Assembly: GCA_025094145.1 (NCBI GenBank)
Contig: JALLLS010000013.1
Coordinates: forward strand, 434,001-498,000
From: Spinellus fusiger
Taxonomy: Eukaryota > Mucoromycota > Mucoromycetes > Mucorales > Phycomycetaceae
Length of the DNA stretch: 64,000 nt
Reading direction: 5' to 3'
The position numbers and the translations under genes were made by a program. Below are positions 11,922 through 24,371 of this stretch, in pieces (position 1 is the first letter of the stretch; each line of letters starts with the position of its first letter). Below the pieces are notes generated by a model. That model made no database searches. It was not told where the DNA came from and was given only the letters and a program-made list of their open reading frames with translations.

Positions 11922-13306
11922 ATGACGACCTCTTCCTCACCCACAGCACAAAGGGAGTGGACACTGAACTGGGACAGAATACAGCCTTCTCTGCTGGAAG
12001 TGAGAAGGTCCATGCAGACACTCAGGACGTCACCACTTAAAGTGATGCGTGTGGGTCAACTGGACTCGGATATTCTCGACAATGAACTTATTACTATTCT
12101 TAAGGAACAGCTGTGGAGTGCCCTGTCTCTCTTCAAAGTAATGAGTTATAGCGCACAAGTGACAGACGTCTAAGATTCTAATAGCCCACACTAAAAGAGG
12201 CCTTTGAGCCTGAACTGTTGATGCTGATAAACCTTGTTCTTTTCAAATTCTCAGTCTATGATACATCCGCCTCTTATGGTGCGCAGCTTCAGAATCTGAA
12301 GTATCGTAATGAATGGAGACATCAGGGACCATGTAAGTCAGCCCAATAGCAATGAATGGAGACATCAACAGAGAACAGTAGAGTCTATTGCGAAGGATGC
12401 TCCATTGACAAGAGCACAGAAGATAGTGTATGGTATAGTGAGTGTAGGTGGCCATTATGTTTGGCACCGTCTCAATCGATACGTCACAGAAAAAGGATGG
12501 AGTGAATTGGAAGAGGTAAAACAGCAATGCTAATGACATGGGCTATAGCTTAACCTACCATGTTATTGATCTGTACATTACATTAGTCTGATATGCGTAA
12601 CAAAGTGTATCGTTTGTTACAAGCAGGAGAGAAGTACTGGAGGGCCCTTTCTCTTGTCAATTTCCTTGTGTTTCTATACAGTGGAAAGTAGGTCTTGTTA
12701 GGCATCATAGACCCATAGACCCATAGACTGATACTATCAACAATGCACTTATAGATACCGTACCTTGCTCGATCGATGTTTGAGAATGCGTCTGGTATAT
12801 GCAAAGAAATCTATCAACCGTCAAGTCAGTTTTGAATTCTTGAACCGACAGATGGTGTGGCATGCATTTACAGTAAGTAGAGAAGGATGAGAGGGTCTAT
12901 TTTCTTACTCTGACTCTGTCTTTAGGAATTCTTACTCTTCCTGGTGCCACTGATCAATATAGAGAAGCTAAAGCTAAAGGCCAGTAGAATGATGCTACCT
13001 TCTTATTTGGCTTCTTCAAAGGGATTTGATCAACTGCCCAATAATCAGTGTGCTATTTGTCATGATAATGCATCTGAGAATACTACCATGAGCATTGGAC
13101 AGACTCGGGATTACACAGTGCATACTCCATTCAAGGCCAATTGTGGAGATATATACTGTTACTATTGTATCCAAAACAAAGTATTAGTGTTCGAGGGAGA
13201 ATGGCCGTGTCTCAGGTGTGGTGAACAAGTAAAGACCATAGAAAGATGGGATGATAAGGTAGAAGATCAAACAAATGCACCGACACAACAGGAAGTGAAG
13301 CCATGA
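11922..13306 (+). CDS. PEX2: Peroxin-2 RING E3 ubiquitin ligase
   Basis: Peroxisomal membrane RING protein that, with Pex10 and Pex12, ubiquitinates the import receptor Pex5. Six exons join in phase: 11922-12137, 12200-12332, 12379-12515, 12587-12687, 12755-12872 and 12926-13306, giving 361 aa. The N-terminal Pex2/12 region includes ELLLL-like membrane helices (ELLMLINLVLFKFSVYDTS) and VYGIVSVGGHYVWHRL. The C-terminal RING has CAICHD, then NCGDIYCYYC, then WPCLRCGE. The position usually held by the RING histidine (CGHIYC or CEHIFC) reads Asp here. Intron 2 contains a 17-nt copy of the end of the preceding exon. The gene is divergent from ALG12 with only about 180 bp between starts. Confidence 0.9.
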
Positions 13307-14126
13307 ATAGCGAGTGATATGATCCATACGGGAATGAATGATGAATTTTAGTGAACATTGGAATAGAGCTACTACTTATAAGTTATTATTTGGATGTGGA
13401 CATGTTGCTGGTGGTGGTGTTGCTATCATTATCAGTACGGTAGAGTAATAAGGATGAAAATATAAAAGAATGGCACTGCCATACATGTAGTCTAGCCCTC
13501 ATCAATCACATCACCAATCACCTTTAAAACATATAGCTTAGTCAACTCTATCTCCCATCTTTCTCATGGTTTATGAATAACATATGGATTTCATTTTATT
13601 CCGTTTATAATATTCAAGTAAGAGCCTCAAGACATTGTCATCCACCTGCTCTCTAAAATGGGCATTGCTATCCAAAGCCAATAAAGAGAATGCTATGAGA
13701 AATCATCACTCCTACTGTCTTGGATTGGAATGGAGAGAAGGAGGAGCATACACATTGAGTGATCCAACAGCCCTTGGAGTGTGAAGAACACTTATCATGG
13801 CACTAATAAATAATAATAATAAATGTTATTTGTTCCACTAACACAAATGAAATGATCTTCTCTAGAGCGATCCTATTTATCCATTGTCACTCTGATCGTT
13901 ATGTATGGTACAATGGTGAATCTTAATAAGGAGGGAGAAGGTGTCCACCAGAAGAATAAAAAAAATCCATCTTCCAAAGACAGTGTGGAAGACTCACATG
14001 GCCTACTCTGTGTACAGTGTATCAATGTCTATCCAATGATACGAAATAGCACACACAGTGGCTACCAAGATGTAACAAGGTCTTTTCTATGAGCTTCTAT
14101 TCCGATCTTATTACTATGACTATGAC

Positions 14127-14160
<34 letters not shown>

Positions 14161-15803
14161 CCGCCAAGATCCACACTTGCAGATGGAATGCAGTGAATAT
14201 AAATAAAAAAATAAATAAAAGATAAACATCAGTCCATGGTCTTTTTCTGTTTATTCTTTTCTCATTGATTAACTCAATGAATGACTTATCATTCTGTGTT
14301 CAAATGACTCACTGTGGGTCATCCTTCGTTTGTTGATTCTAGTCAGCCATGATGACAGGAGTGCTAAAATAAGATGGCCATTATTTATGCATATTTTTAT
14401 ATTTACATATGATATTAATAGAAATAACAACAACAACAACAATAATAATAATAATAATAGAGGGCGTCTATTTGTTGATTTATTTATAGTGATAAGCATT
14501 GAGCTTAGAATAGTCTCTAGGGATAGACCATCACTATGCATATCAGACCCATCAGAAGAGAGTAACTCTCTCATCCATGGAATCAGGTCTTGTGTAGTCT
14601 ACAGTGAATAATCAGTGTCTTTTGTGCATAGTGCAGTGATATAGGATCTCAATCTGGGCTATGGATCTTATACTCATAGAACATGGCCCAATAGATATCA
14701 AGATTGAAATGTAAGTTGAGATGCAAGTAGGAATAATAGAATAGTATGTTATTCTTTATCTGAGAGTAGCATTCACATGCTTGCTCTTTTGTATTAAAAT
14801 AGCCTGACACTCACCAAGCCCCACACTCTACTAGTAAGCATAGTAAGTCTGTAGCCTATAACCTTCAGCCCACAGCCTATAGCCCACAGCCTAAAGCCTA
14901 AAGTAGTCTGCATTGAGTTATTTCTTGCCAGTAGAACCCAGCCGTAAACAATATGCCAATAGTGGTAATGATCTTTATCACTGACCTGACATGGGCAATG
15001 CATCCAAAACTATCATTGAAATAGGTGACATGGTCATTAATAAATATATTCTGGAATTCACTTTATGATAAGTTCAGGAGGCTACCTTCTACTTTTGAAT
15101 AGAATCCACTGCAGGAAAGTGTCTCTGTGAACCTTATTTTATTTCAATTTATCTGATGTTATGCAAATGCCAATGGGAAGAACAAGAAGAAGAAAAAAAA
15201 GAGAATAATATAGGACAGAGTGGTAGAATGGGTTCCATTTTCGATTATAGCCAAGACTAAGATATTTGGCTATAGGAGATGGCATAACATACACTAACAA
15301 GACTTGCTTATCCTGTGAGTGAATTAAACCATCTAGCCAATCACTGCAAGTCTTTATTCCTTCTGATCTCTTGTCCCTCTTCTGAATAGATATACAACTA
15401 CACAGACTGAATGACTTATTACACTATTTATCAGTAGGAAACTTTGTTATTATAGCAACAGATTGTTTTTTATATATAGAATAAACAAGTATCCAGATTC
15501 TAAACAATTCAGGGCCATTCACCTTTGCATAGAAGGGTTCTATAGCAAGAGAAGGACAGGAGATTCAGCAATGGAATCTACATGGCTAAACACATGCTAT
15601 TGTATTACTGTTGAGATGGAAATATCAAAGAAACATGGCAGAGAAAACAATCCAATGATCTACCTTTTCAGTCTTATGCTTCATGGTGACAAGCAAATAT
15701 CAAGAATACAGTCATTATTATAGCTTATGGAAGGGTTACACTTTGCTTCCAATTGTATTCTGTACACTGATTGCCTTTTTATCATGAGCGAAAAGCAACA
15801 TAG
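13307..15803. other. Gene-poor AT-rich spacer
   Basis: About 2.5 kb without a supported gene. It contains simple repeats, including TAA runs near 14128-14160 and an AAC/AAT run near 14427-14460. Only short frames without protein-family character are present. The frame at 15463-15723 lacks an ATG at its start and resembles nothing known. It ends where the dispersed repeat at 15804 begins. Confidence 0.6.
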
Positions 15804-16130
15804 ATAGCCTTTAACACCATTGAATAGTGTCAGCTACTATTCAATGATTGATATGATATGATAGTGTCGTTAATGGCTTCTTGTGTCCAAAGGTATTTTG
15901 TTGAGTTAACGTACGATCCACTCTGTTCCTTATAAATATATTCAACTTGTATGTTATTCTTTTATACTTCTACTCTAATGATTATTACAGATAGAGTAAT
16001 TTGGAAGAAATAACCACCAAATACAACACAATCCAATGCAGGCGGTTGTACTCTTACACTACCTTTAAAGTATCTATCCACTGCATTCAAATACACTACA
16101 GCTTATCCTATAGGCTTCATCCCAGACCAT
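15804..16130 (+). repeat. Dispersed repeat, copy A (inverted match at 39070-39410)
   Basis: Starting at ATAGCCTTTAACACC, this block is nearly identical to the reverse complement of 39410-39200 for about 205 bp. A short diverged stretch follows, then a second near-identical block ending around the sequence CTGCATTCAAATAC, then a weaker tail. The left boundary is sharp: sequence before 15804 does not match the flank of the other copy. There is no coding capacity. The nature (solo LTR, MITE or transposon end) is undetermined. Confidence 0.85.
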
Positions 16131-16292
16131 TGATCTTGTAGCTGTTATCTTTACTATTTACAAACCACTAACTTATTCTTATTCTAAATATACAAGGTAG
16201 CATACTTGTCATTATCTACTCATTAGAACTAACATTAAACACTACCCTCACACACTATCTATAGGCACAGACTGTGTAAAGAGTGTAGTTGT

Positions 16293-18270
16293 TTATTCAT
16301 CAGACCACTGCAGACTCTTATCACTGCCTGATCCAAGAGCGTGAGTTTTACGATCCAATACTTCTGCCACCTTTTGTCTCACTCCCTGTTTTGACTTTCT
16401 CTCAGTGACAAAGTGCTCCACCACATCATCATAGCTCAAGGCATAATCCCCCACATTGGGTGCTTCTCCAGTCACCACCTGTCGAATCTCCTCTTCTGTG
16501 GGCAATGCAAACTTAAGATAAGGGGAGTCTTTGTAATCCTTTGTGTTCAACAACTCCAAGGACTGTTCAGAAGGAGAATCAAAGTACTCTGACAAAAGAG
16601 TCTTGTCATTGACCTGATCCAAGGTAGCAGGTTGCCATTCGGGTTGAGTACGGGAGACCAACACGGCATTCACGCCTTCCTTGAAATCATGACCACGGAA
16701 GAACTTTTGAACGAGCTGGAATTCCATCTTAAAGCACTGGGCAATGCTTAGATGGGCACCCTTGCGTAGTTGATGAAGGGACACTTTGAGAGAGGTAGGA
16801 GACATGTTTTGAAGCAGCTTCAGTGTCTCTTTTCCCCATGCAGAGTCTTCTTTTTCCACTGCAGCCAGGATAGCTTCTACAGTGTTATGTTTGAAGCATC
16901 TAGAATGCATCTCTTACTCAATGTCTTTGTCTTTTTTAAAAAAAATAAAAAGAGTGGAGAGGGAGGATTTACCTGTCAATGGCAGCACGCACAGGTCCAC
17001 GCAACGAAAACAGAGGCTCTGTGTCCAGATCTGCTGAATACTCTTCAATGGCAGCATTGACTGCTTTATGGTTTCTCTGGTCGATCTTAGTGAGGCTTTT
17101 CTCAAGTTCATCCAAACGGCTAGAAGGCACGTAATGTGTAGCAATGCCTGCATACCTACACACACACACACATTAGACCTCTCCACCTGTCTACACAACT
17201 TACATTACATCCGAAGCCTTTAAGCGCTGTCCCGTCAGTCCAAGATAAGTGCCTAATTCACCATCCAAGCGAGGCAAGAAGAAACTACCTCCTACATCAG
17301 GCAAGAAGCCAATGGCAGTTTCTGGCATGGCAAATAGTGTTTTCTCTGTAGCAATACGAAAGGGAGCATGCACAGAAAGACCTACACCTCCACCCACTAG
17401 AATTCAACCACGCATGAGTCCTCTGTCTTTTTTGTTTGTTGGTTGGTTGGTTTGTTGGTTTGTTTGTTTGTTTTCTATGCTGTTCTATGTGTGGGTTCTT
17501 ACTTGTAATGCCATCCATAACAGAAATAAAAGGTGTAGCAAGAGTAGCAATAAAGTGATCCAATTGATATTCAGTCTCAAAGAAAGCAGATGCCTTTGGG
17601 TTCTTTTCATCCACCCAATCCACAACAGCTAAACAGTCCAGTACAGGGTGTTTTTAGCTTTCTTCTTTTGAACGTTGGATTTACCCTTGACATCGCCACC
17701 TGCACAGAATCCTTTTCCACCGCCACTCTTGATCAAGACAACATTCACTGCCTGGTTATTTTCCCACGCCTACAGGAGAAAGCAGTCCTCTGTCATTCTC
17801 GAGAAACAGCAGGCGTTTGTGTGTAGGTGTAGTTGTAGGTGTAGTTGTAGGTATAGTTGTAGGTGTAGGTATAGTTGTAGGTGTGTAGAAGGGGGGACTG
17901 TCTCTTGCTTTAGTTATTACCTGTAGCTTTGGCAGCATGGTTTGTACCATAGGCAGATGTAATGCGTTCAGTTTCTTGGGTCTGTTCAATATAAAAGAGC
18001 GAACACCCTCTGTACTTTGACAAAGGATTTCCTATTTATATATTTATAGATAGATATAGATATAGATATAGATATAGATATAAGAAGGTGCCCTCTATTG
18101 CATGTCTAATCTGTGGATAGGTCAAGGGTGTATTACCTCTGAACCAGTAGCGTTCTGTGGAGGAGAAGTGGACATCTAAAGAAGAGTAAGGAGAAACAGT
18201 CTACTTCCACACTTTAGATAGTAACCTCTCTTTTCAGGTGACGCGCTGTTTGTGTGAGTCTCCTATTCAT
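16293..18270 (-). CDS. 3-hydroxyisobutyryl-CoA hydrolase (mitochondrial, crotonase fold)
   Basis: Valine-catabolism thioesterase of the enoyl-CoA hydratase superfamily (HIBCH/Ehd3 type). Conserved blocks in order: [13 protein letters not shown]; the oxyanion-hole loop [30 protein letters not shown]; and the catalytic segment [20 protein letters not shown], which supplies the family's Glu and Asp. The C-terminal HIBCH half ends at 16293. About eight exons are visible. A first exon 18270-18226 would encode [15 protein letters not shown], an arginine-rich mitochondrial presequence. It would be joined through a weak donor (GTTACT) to ATG TCC ACT at 18175. If that splice is not used, translation could start at 18175 without the presequence. 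One intron carries a GATATA microsatellite (about 18045-18080) and another a GTAGGT-rich tract (17818-17882). Confidence 0.9.
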
Positions 18271-18799
18271 GCTCAAGTGCAGTGTTCCTGTGCGTGTCGC
18301 TGTTGTTGTGACATGTTTATAGTGAGAAGTAAGGCGAGGAAATAACTGCATAAGGAAGAAAGGAACAAGGGAAGAAAGAGAGGCAAAACGACACACCAAG
18401 AAAAAGAACACCGCTGATTGTGCTGAGTCTTAATGATCTTTCTTTTGATACTATGCAGTGACAGAGATGACATCATTTTCATTCATGTTCATTAGGCTCC
18501 AGTGTTTTCTACTTTCTACCCCAAAGATGTCCCTTTTCTTTTTCACACGTCAATCATTAGGAGAAAATGGTTTGTATGTATAGAGAAAAAAAAAGAAAAA
18601 AAGAAAAAAAAATAGAGAGAGAGTAGAGAATGTGTGGTCAACATCTCAAAAAGAAGAATAAAATAGAATAAAATAGAATAAAATAAGAAAAGAAAAGAAA
18701 AAGAAAAACACATAAAAAGAAAAAGAAAATACACACACATAAAAGATATTCTATACAAAAAAGGAAATAATAAACTATGGAAATAGAAATATACAAGTT
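18271..18799. other. Intergenic, purine-rich low complexity
   Basis: The region between two minus-strand genes is dominated by poly-purine tracts and AAAATAGAAT repeats (18580-18740). No gene or RNA was recognised. It presumably contains the promoter of the hydrolase gene and the 3' end of the next. Confidence 0.5.
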
Positions 18800-19705
18800 T
18801 TAAACACTGCTCTTTTTCTTAGCAAAGGCTTTTCTCATTGTCCTTTCACTGTCGTCCATGTCGTACAAATCCACAGTACTGCTTAGCGCTTCCTGTCCTT
18901 GTTGAATAAGTGACTGCACTTTCTCCTCCATCCTTGCCATTGTTTCGTCTGTTTCCTCTTCTGGTGTCATTGTAGGAGGGGTGGGTGGAGTAGGAAGAAC
19001 AATAGCAGCAGCACGACTGGCTGGCAGTGACTGGGTGCGTCGTTTATCTCTTCCTTTTCTGTGCTGCTATTGGACAGAGACAGTTCTGTGAGTTTCTTTT
19101 TCTCTTATTTATTATTATTATTATTTTCTTCTTATTCTAGGGATGGAATTTACCTTTGTTTGGGACTGCTTGAATCCTTGCTGGGCCACTGCCTCTGCCC
19201 ACTGCTGGGTTCTCTGTCTTTTTGTTTCGTCTGTCTCGTCCATAATATTCCGTACTTCCAGTGCCTCCAGTGCCTCCAGTGCCTCCAGTGCCTCTAGGGG
19301 TCTTGGTACCATGGACCTTGTCTGCCGTGTCTCTGTGGTGGGGGTGGTGGGTGAGGTGGCGGTGGCGGTGGTATACGAGTGGGAGTGGCTGTGGGTAGGA
19401 GTGGCGGTGGCGGCTATCGGCACAGGTGGATCCAATGTCCCGGTGCAATAGTTATAGGCAGTGATAGCCATAGCAGATGTGAAAATAACAGCGTCCAACA
19501 CTCGAGAAATGACTTGTTGGGCAGCAATAAAGTGCCGAGAAGTGTAGTACATATCCTCCGATGGGGGTGGCTGTAGACGGCGGTACAAGAGAGAGATACC
19601 GTCTGGAATAGCAATCGAGTGACGGCGTCGACGGTGGGGGTGCAGGTGTTCATGACGCTCAGAGTGACTGCTCATAGTAGGAAGACGAGGTTCAAACACT
19701 GTCAT
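18800..19705 (-). CDS. Hypothetical protein with a possible membrane helix and LEA repeats
   Basis: Two exons, 19705-19154 and 19066-18800, join in phase through an AAG|GTAAAT...CAATAG intron, giving 272 aa. The N-terminus is His/Arg-rich (HEHLHPHRRRRHS). A moderately hydrophobic segment (VISRVLDAVIFTSAMAITAY) follows, then a His/Ser/Thr-rich stretch. A short repeat LEALEALEALEALE comes next, encoded by a 9-nt minisatellite at about 19255-19300. The C-terminal exon has PTPPTPPTMTPEEE and a probable helix through MEEKVQSLIQQGQEAL. I recognise no family. The continuous frame and clean splice signals argue that it is a real, lineage-restricted gene. Confidence 0.6.
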
Positions 19706-19891
19706 TGAATCAAAAAGAGAATTGAATCACACCAAGAGAAAAGAAAAAGAAAAAAAAGAGAAAAAAAATAGAGGGAAAGAAGAAGAAAGAGAGAAAAAGA
19801 GAGAAAAAAAAAGGGATGAAGTTATAGACAATCACGCGCCAGAAATCGGAGCTAACTTGTTTTTTCATATTGAAAGGTTTTGCATACATGC

Positions 19892-20209
19892 TTAAATAAA
19901 GAAAATCCTGGCTATTTTATCATTTTTGCCCTTGACTTCAAAAAGACCAGGGCGGTGATTTGAATTCACGGAAGCAACACCAACAACGGGATCTCCTTTT
20001 GATTCTTGCATGTGATTATGAAGGGTATTTAAATTTGTGGGTGTGGGTGTGGGTGTGGGTAGAGTTGTGGGATAGGAGGGTAGAGTTGTGGGTGTGGGTG
20101 TAGGTGTGGGTGTGGGTAGAGTTGTGGGATAGGAGGGTGCTGTTGTAGTTGTGGGTAGAATAACAACAATAAATAACAACAATAAATAACAACAATAAAT
20201 ATCAGCCAT
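19892..20209 (-). CDS. Possible small secreted or membrane-anchored Thr/Pro-rich protein
   Basis: A 105-aa ATG-initiated frame begins MADIYCCYLLLLFIVVILP, a plausible signal peptide or anchor. It is followed by a mucin-like PT-repeat region (PTPTPTPTTLPSYP, twice) and a non-repetitive 45-aa tail ending in IARIFFI. The PT repeats come from a GGGTGT-type minisatellite (20038-20120), so an artefact is possible. Its ATG shares the palindrome CCATGG at 20206-20211 with an opposite-strand ATG. No family was recognised. Confidence 0.3.
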   Translation of the reverse strand: MADIYCCYLLLLFIVVILPTTTTAPSYPTTLPTPTPTPTPTTLPSYPTTLPTPTPTPTNLNTLHNHMQESKGDPVVGVASVNSNHRPGLFEVKGKNDKIARIFFI

Positions 20210-20405
20210 GGATTTGTATCGAAAAAGAACATTTGGCCTGTCTCTCACTTATTCACTGCAAGAAAGACCTGTTCAAGCACTCACTTGTGTGGCTTGTGCT
20301 CAGGCCATTCTCTCATGGCTATTGGAAAGATTTCTTGATTTTCTCTCTTCTCTTTTCTTCCCTCTCTTTTCCCTCTCTTTTCTCTCTTTTTTTGGTGGAG
20401 AAATA

Positions 20406-22376
20406 ATGGAACCCATGGATATTAAGGAACACTCTTTAGAGACACTGAGTGAGGATGACAAACAACAGGAAAACAACCAGCAGGAGACACATGAAAAAGA
20501 AATAAAACATTTTCAAAAGATCATCAATGGCTGTGTTTCTTATGCCAGACACTGTTTAAGACATAATCATAAAAAGCGCCATGATTTCCACGCTTTACCG
20601 GAACGCCACAAGGAACTGATTCCCACTTTGCTTGATAAAATCAACCAAGTAGATGATAAAATAGTTGTAAATGGAAACTTCCTTACTCAACTGGCGCAAG
20701 GAGCCCCTCTATTTTCGGATGATCCCAAAGCATTATGTTTGACAGACAAGGTAGTGTTGGATAGAGTGAATAGAAGGCAATTAGTGTGCTTAGTGACAAG
20801 AAAAGAGAAAATGAAAAAGTAAAATAAAGGGGGAAGGAGAGAAGGAGAGGAGAGGAGAGATGGGTGGTGGTGGTGGTGGTGGTGTTAGTAGTAGTAGTGT
20901 TACTATTACTATTACTATTACTATTACTATTACTATCACCACCACCAGTGTATCTACTGTTATAGATGAGAAAATAGTATGTCTTATGGTTTTTATTAGC
21001 CAACAACCCCTCCTAATTCTGCTGAAATGGAGAAAGTGAAAAGCACATTGAAGCAATTTGTACGGGATTGGTCCAAAGAGGTATGCTTTTAGTGATGGTT
21101 AGAACGGGCAATGAAATGAATTCCTATCCCACTCTTTACCCTGCTAATGACTCTGCTAATGACTCTACTCATCCTTCTACAAATGATAATACTATCACCA
21201 CGTTCCATGTCTCAAAGGGCCAAGGAGAACGAGATGCTACCTACCAACCCATTATTAATGCATTGATCACACTCTATGCACACAAAAGTAATACTAAAAG
21301 GTAAAAATAAAAAAGTAATAGAATGATTAACTTTAATAATGAAATAGTATTGATAACCCTTTATTTGTATTTCTAGGGGAGATGTCCGTGTCCTTGTTCC
21401 TGGTGCTGGCCTTGGAAGATTAGCTTACGAAATAGCCAAGCATGGTAATTATAAAATGAATAACATTCTTCCTATTTTAATGGTTGGTACTAATACATCC
21501 ATCATAAACACCCATCATAACCCAAGGATTCAGCTGCCAAGGTAATTGTGAATATATAGCCCTAATAAATAACCCCCCTTTCTTTCTCTACAGGCAATGA
21601 ATACTCGTATTACATGGTATGTAATAAAGAAAGAGTGATGAACCACTGAGAAATGGCCTTGACTGACTTAGTATATTAGTTGTTGGGGTCTAATCTTATG
21701 TTAAACAGGTAAAATAAAAGGGCTAGGTGTGTGTATGTGTGTATGTATGTATGTGTGCATGTAGACCAATTCAATGCATTAGAGTCAATCAAGAGGAAGA
21801 GTATGAAATCTACCCGTTCATTCATTCCTTCTCGAATATACGTTCCTCACAAAAACAACTGTCTCCTGTGCGTATACCCGATGTCCTTCCTGGCCCACTC
21901 CCTCCCGGCACGGACTTCTCTATGGTGGCAGGTGACTTTCTGAAGATTTATGGACAGAACTCAGTCAACAATGGTATTCTGCAGTATTATTCCCTCACTC
22001 ACCATGCCATTAGATGCCTGGGATGTAGTGGTCACCTGTTTCTTTATTGATACTGCCCACAACATATTGCAGTACATTGAGGTCATCCATCGTGTACTTA
22101 GACAAGGTGGTACTTGGATTAATGTTGGGCCTCTGCTCTATCATTATGAGAATTCTGTAGAACACTCTTCTGTAGAACTCAGTCTAGAAGAGCTGAAACA
22201 TGTTGTTTGTGAAATGGGATTTGAGTTCAAGGTAACCGCATGCATTGCGCTTCTTTGTTCACTGACGATGACAGGATGAGAAGACGATCTCTTCACTCTA
22301 CGCTAGTAATCCAGACGCTATGCTTTCTTATGTGTTCAATTGTGCCTTTTGGATCGCCACCAAGCAATCTCCATGA
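20406..22376 (+). CDS. Carnosine N-methyltransferase homologue (N2227 family)
   Basis: SAM-dependent methyltransferase of the CARNMT1/YNL092W family. Exon 1 (from ATG 20406) has [16 protein letters not shown]. Later exons give [18 protein letters not shown], the SAM-binding motif [21 protein letters not shown], then [30 protein letters not shown] and [17 protein letters not shown]. The last exons give [13 protein letters not shown] and end at TGA 22376. All family blocks are present, so it is probably functional. One coding exon is only 15 nt (21527-21541, adding FSCQ between HG and GNEY). Another intron, just before AWDVV, is 38 nt. The frame is open upstream to an ATG at 20208, but homology begins after 20406, so that later ATG is preferred. 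Confidence 0.9.
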
Positions 22377-22713
22377 CCCTACCCTCTATCCTAGCCACTT
22401 GCTATGAAAATACCAATAAAAAGGGAGAGATCAAAGGAGAGATAAATATCACTAAAATAGAGAGTATGAATTCCTATGATGGATGCACTGCAACCTTTAT
22501 TTTCCATTTAATCTTTTTCTTTTACTATGCAAAACAAGGTATAGAATGCCTATTTCTGGATACAGTTACAGGCAAAATAGTACGGTAAACTAAAAAGCTG
22601 AGTAATGCACTACCGACTTAATTTATCACATGGAGAGTGCAAAGAGAGTTGTGTAGCCGTGGTTATCTTGACACATTCGATGCTGCACACGACAATAGAA
22701 TACACGGGTACTG

Positions 22714-22852
22714 TAGTATGCTGTAGTGTTCTGTAGTGTGCTGTAGTGTGCTGTAGTGTGCATGGGTGCTGTAGTAATTCTGTAGTAATTCTGTATTAAT
22801 TCTGTATTAATTCTGTAGTAATTTTGTAGTGATTCTGTAGTATAGAGTGTAC
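22714..22852. repeat. CTGTAGTGTG / TTCTGTAGTAA minisatellite
   Basis: Tandem units of 10-11 bp with the shared core CTGTAGT, drifting from CTGTAGTGTG to TTCTGTAGTAA. No coding role is seen. Confidence 0.8.
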
Positions 22853-22969
22853 CATGGACTGAAAAATAGAGTATAGAATGTAGAGTATTCTAGCATACAC
22901 ACTACTGCAGAGTGGACATTCTACCTTTTTGCCTCTTACATTCTACAAGACACATTAAGCATTGCACAC

Positions 22970-23056
22970 CACAGAGTGTACATTACACACTGTACATTAC
23001 ACACCGTACATTACACACCGTACATTACACACCGTACATTACACACTATACACCGC
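22970..23056. repeat. 14-bp tandem repeat (TACATTACACACCG)
   Basis: About six near-perfect 14-bp units in tandem. It is a simple minisatellite without spacers, not a CRISPR-like array. Confidence 0.85.
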
Positions 23057-24371
23057 ACATGTACTTTCTATCACGATAAACTCTCGTCCATCTCCAAGCA
23101 AAGGACAAATCAAGACAAACAATGGGGCGAGATCCTTATATTTGTTATTGTTAAAGAGAGTTCATACTTGTCTTTCACTGAGGACCCTCTTTAGTCACTG
23201 TCTGCAGCTGTCCTACGTTCAATGCACTTTATGGTTTGTACACAATGTAGACTGGACAAACCACTGCAGTCTGATCCTTAAAAGGGGTGCCTGCTGCTCT
23301 TGTTAATAATATTTTCATTCCTCTTGCTCTACTTGAATTGATATTAAGCCATTCTTAAAATGCTAATGGATTGATAGGTTGATAGACCCTCTTACATTCC
23401 ACTCTATGCTATTGTTGTAAATTGGCATTGCTAGTTCCCCCTCTCTTCCTTGGCTGCATTCAGTGAGAGAATGGACTGCTAACAGTGTTTTCTATCTATT
23501 CTAAATAGTATCTACACAAGAAGGGGGGTAAGAGTGGCACTGATTCTTTTTTAGATTTATGAACAGAAAGAGCTATTATGATAGACTTCACCCTGACTCA
23601 TCCATAGCTTATTCTAGGGTGTACACATTGTGTTGCTCTCCTCAACCCTCCCTCCATACAAATGTAGGCCAACAGAATAAAAAAAGGGGAGATTCTATTT
23701 CTATGAATAAGCTTATTTAGTATTACATACTACTTTGGTTGTATAAATGCCAATGAATGACTATCACCGTTGTTTATAAAAGTATATAATTATACATCTT
23801 TTCTACTTGCACATGCACTCATAGCCACAATGACCAAACTCTACTTTTATAGTCAACTCTATTAAAAATAGATAGATACATAGACAGATAGACAGATAGA
23901 CAGATAGACAGATAGATAAACAAACAAATACATGGACAGATAGACAGCAAAAAATATCTCATGCCAGTATCTGTTTGTTCACAGCCACCCCCTTTTACAG
24001 TGGCAAATCTCTTTCTTTTGATTTACTTGCAGATTAACCTTTTCATTGTGAAATACAGTTTATGAACTTTCTTGTTTTATTCTTTTATTATTGTCATGAC
24101 AATGACTATTGATACATAGACACCGACACTGACTGACTTTTTCTTTTCTTTCATTAGTATTGGAGAGTGTAGTTCACTTTTTTTTTTTTTTTAAAAAAAA
24201 AGAAAGTATAATCCATCTCTCTCTTCCTTTTGGTACAATAAACACCTTCTCAGAATACAGTAGACTATAGACTATAGAAATAGAACAGGCCCATGTACTG
24301 CTTGTGCTACGTATACGCCTGAATGGGTGTCACCTCCACATAACAATTCTCTGACTCCAAGTGTGCTTGGC

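Larger units (their letters stand above)
22377..24371. other. Gene-poor region with tandem repeats
   Basis: Two kilobases with no supported gene. It contains the minisatellites listed separately, GACA/GATA repeats at about 23870-23945, and a long T-run followed by an A-run at 24178-24202 that could form a hairpin. Open frames at 22962-23306 are translations of the 14-bp repeat. Confidence 0.6.

Noticed and set aside
15463..15723. 86-codon plus-strand frame
   Set aside because: Opens with a non-ATG codon, AT-rich, no family features.
18543..18758. Phe/Leu-rich 71-codon frame
   Set aside because: Translation of purine-rich low-complexity DNA.
22970..23056. Regular short repeats considered as a CRISPR-like array
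   Set aside because: Direct tandem 14-bp units with no unique spacers, in a eukaryotic genome.
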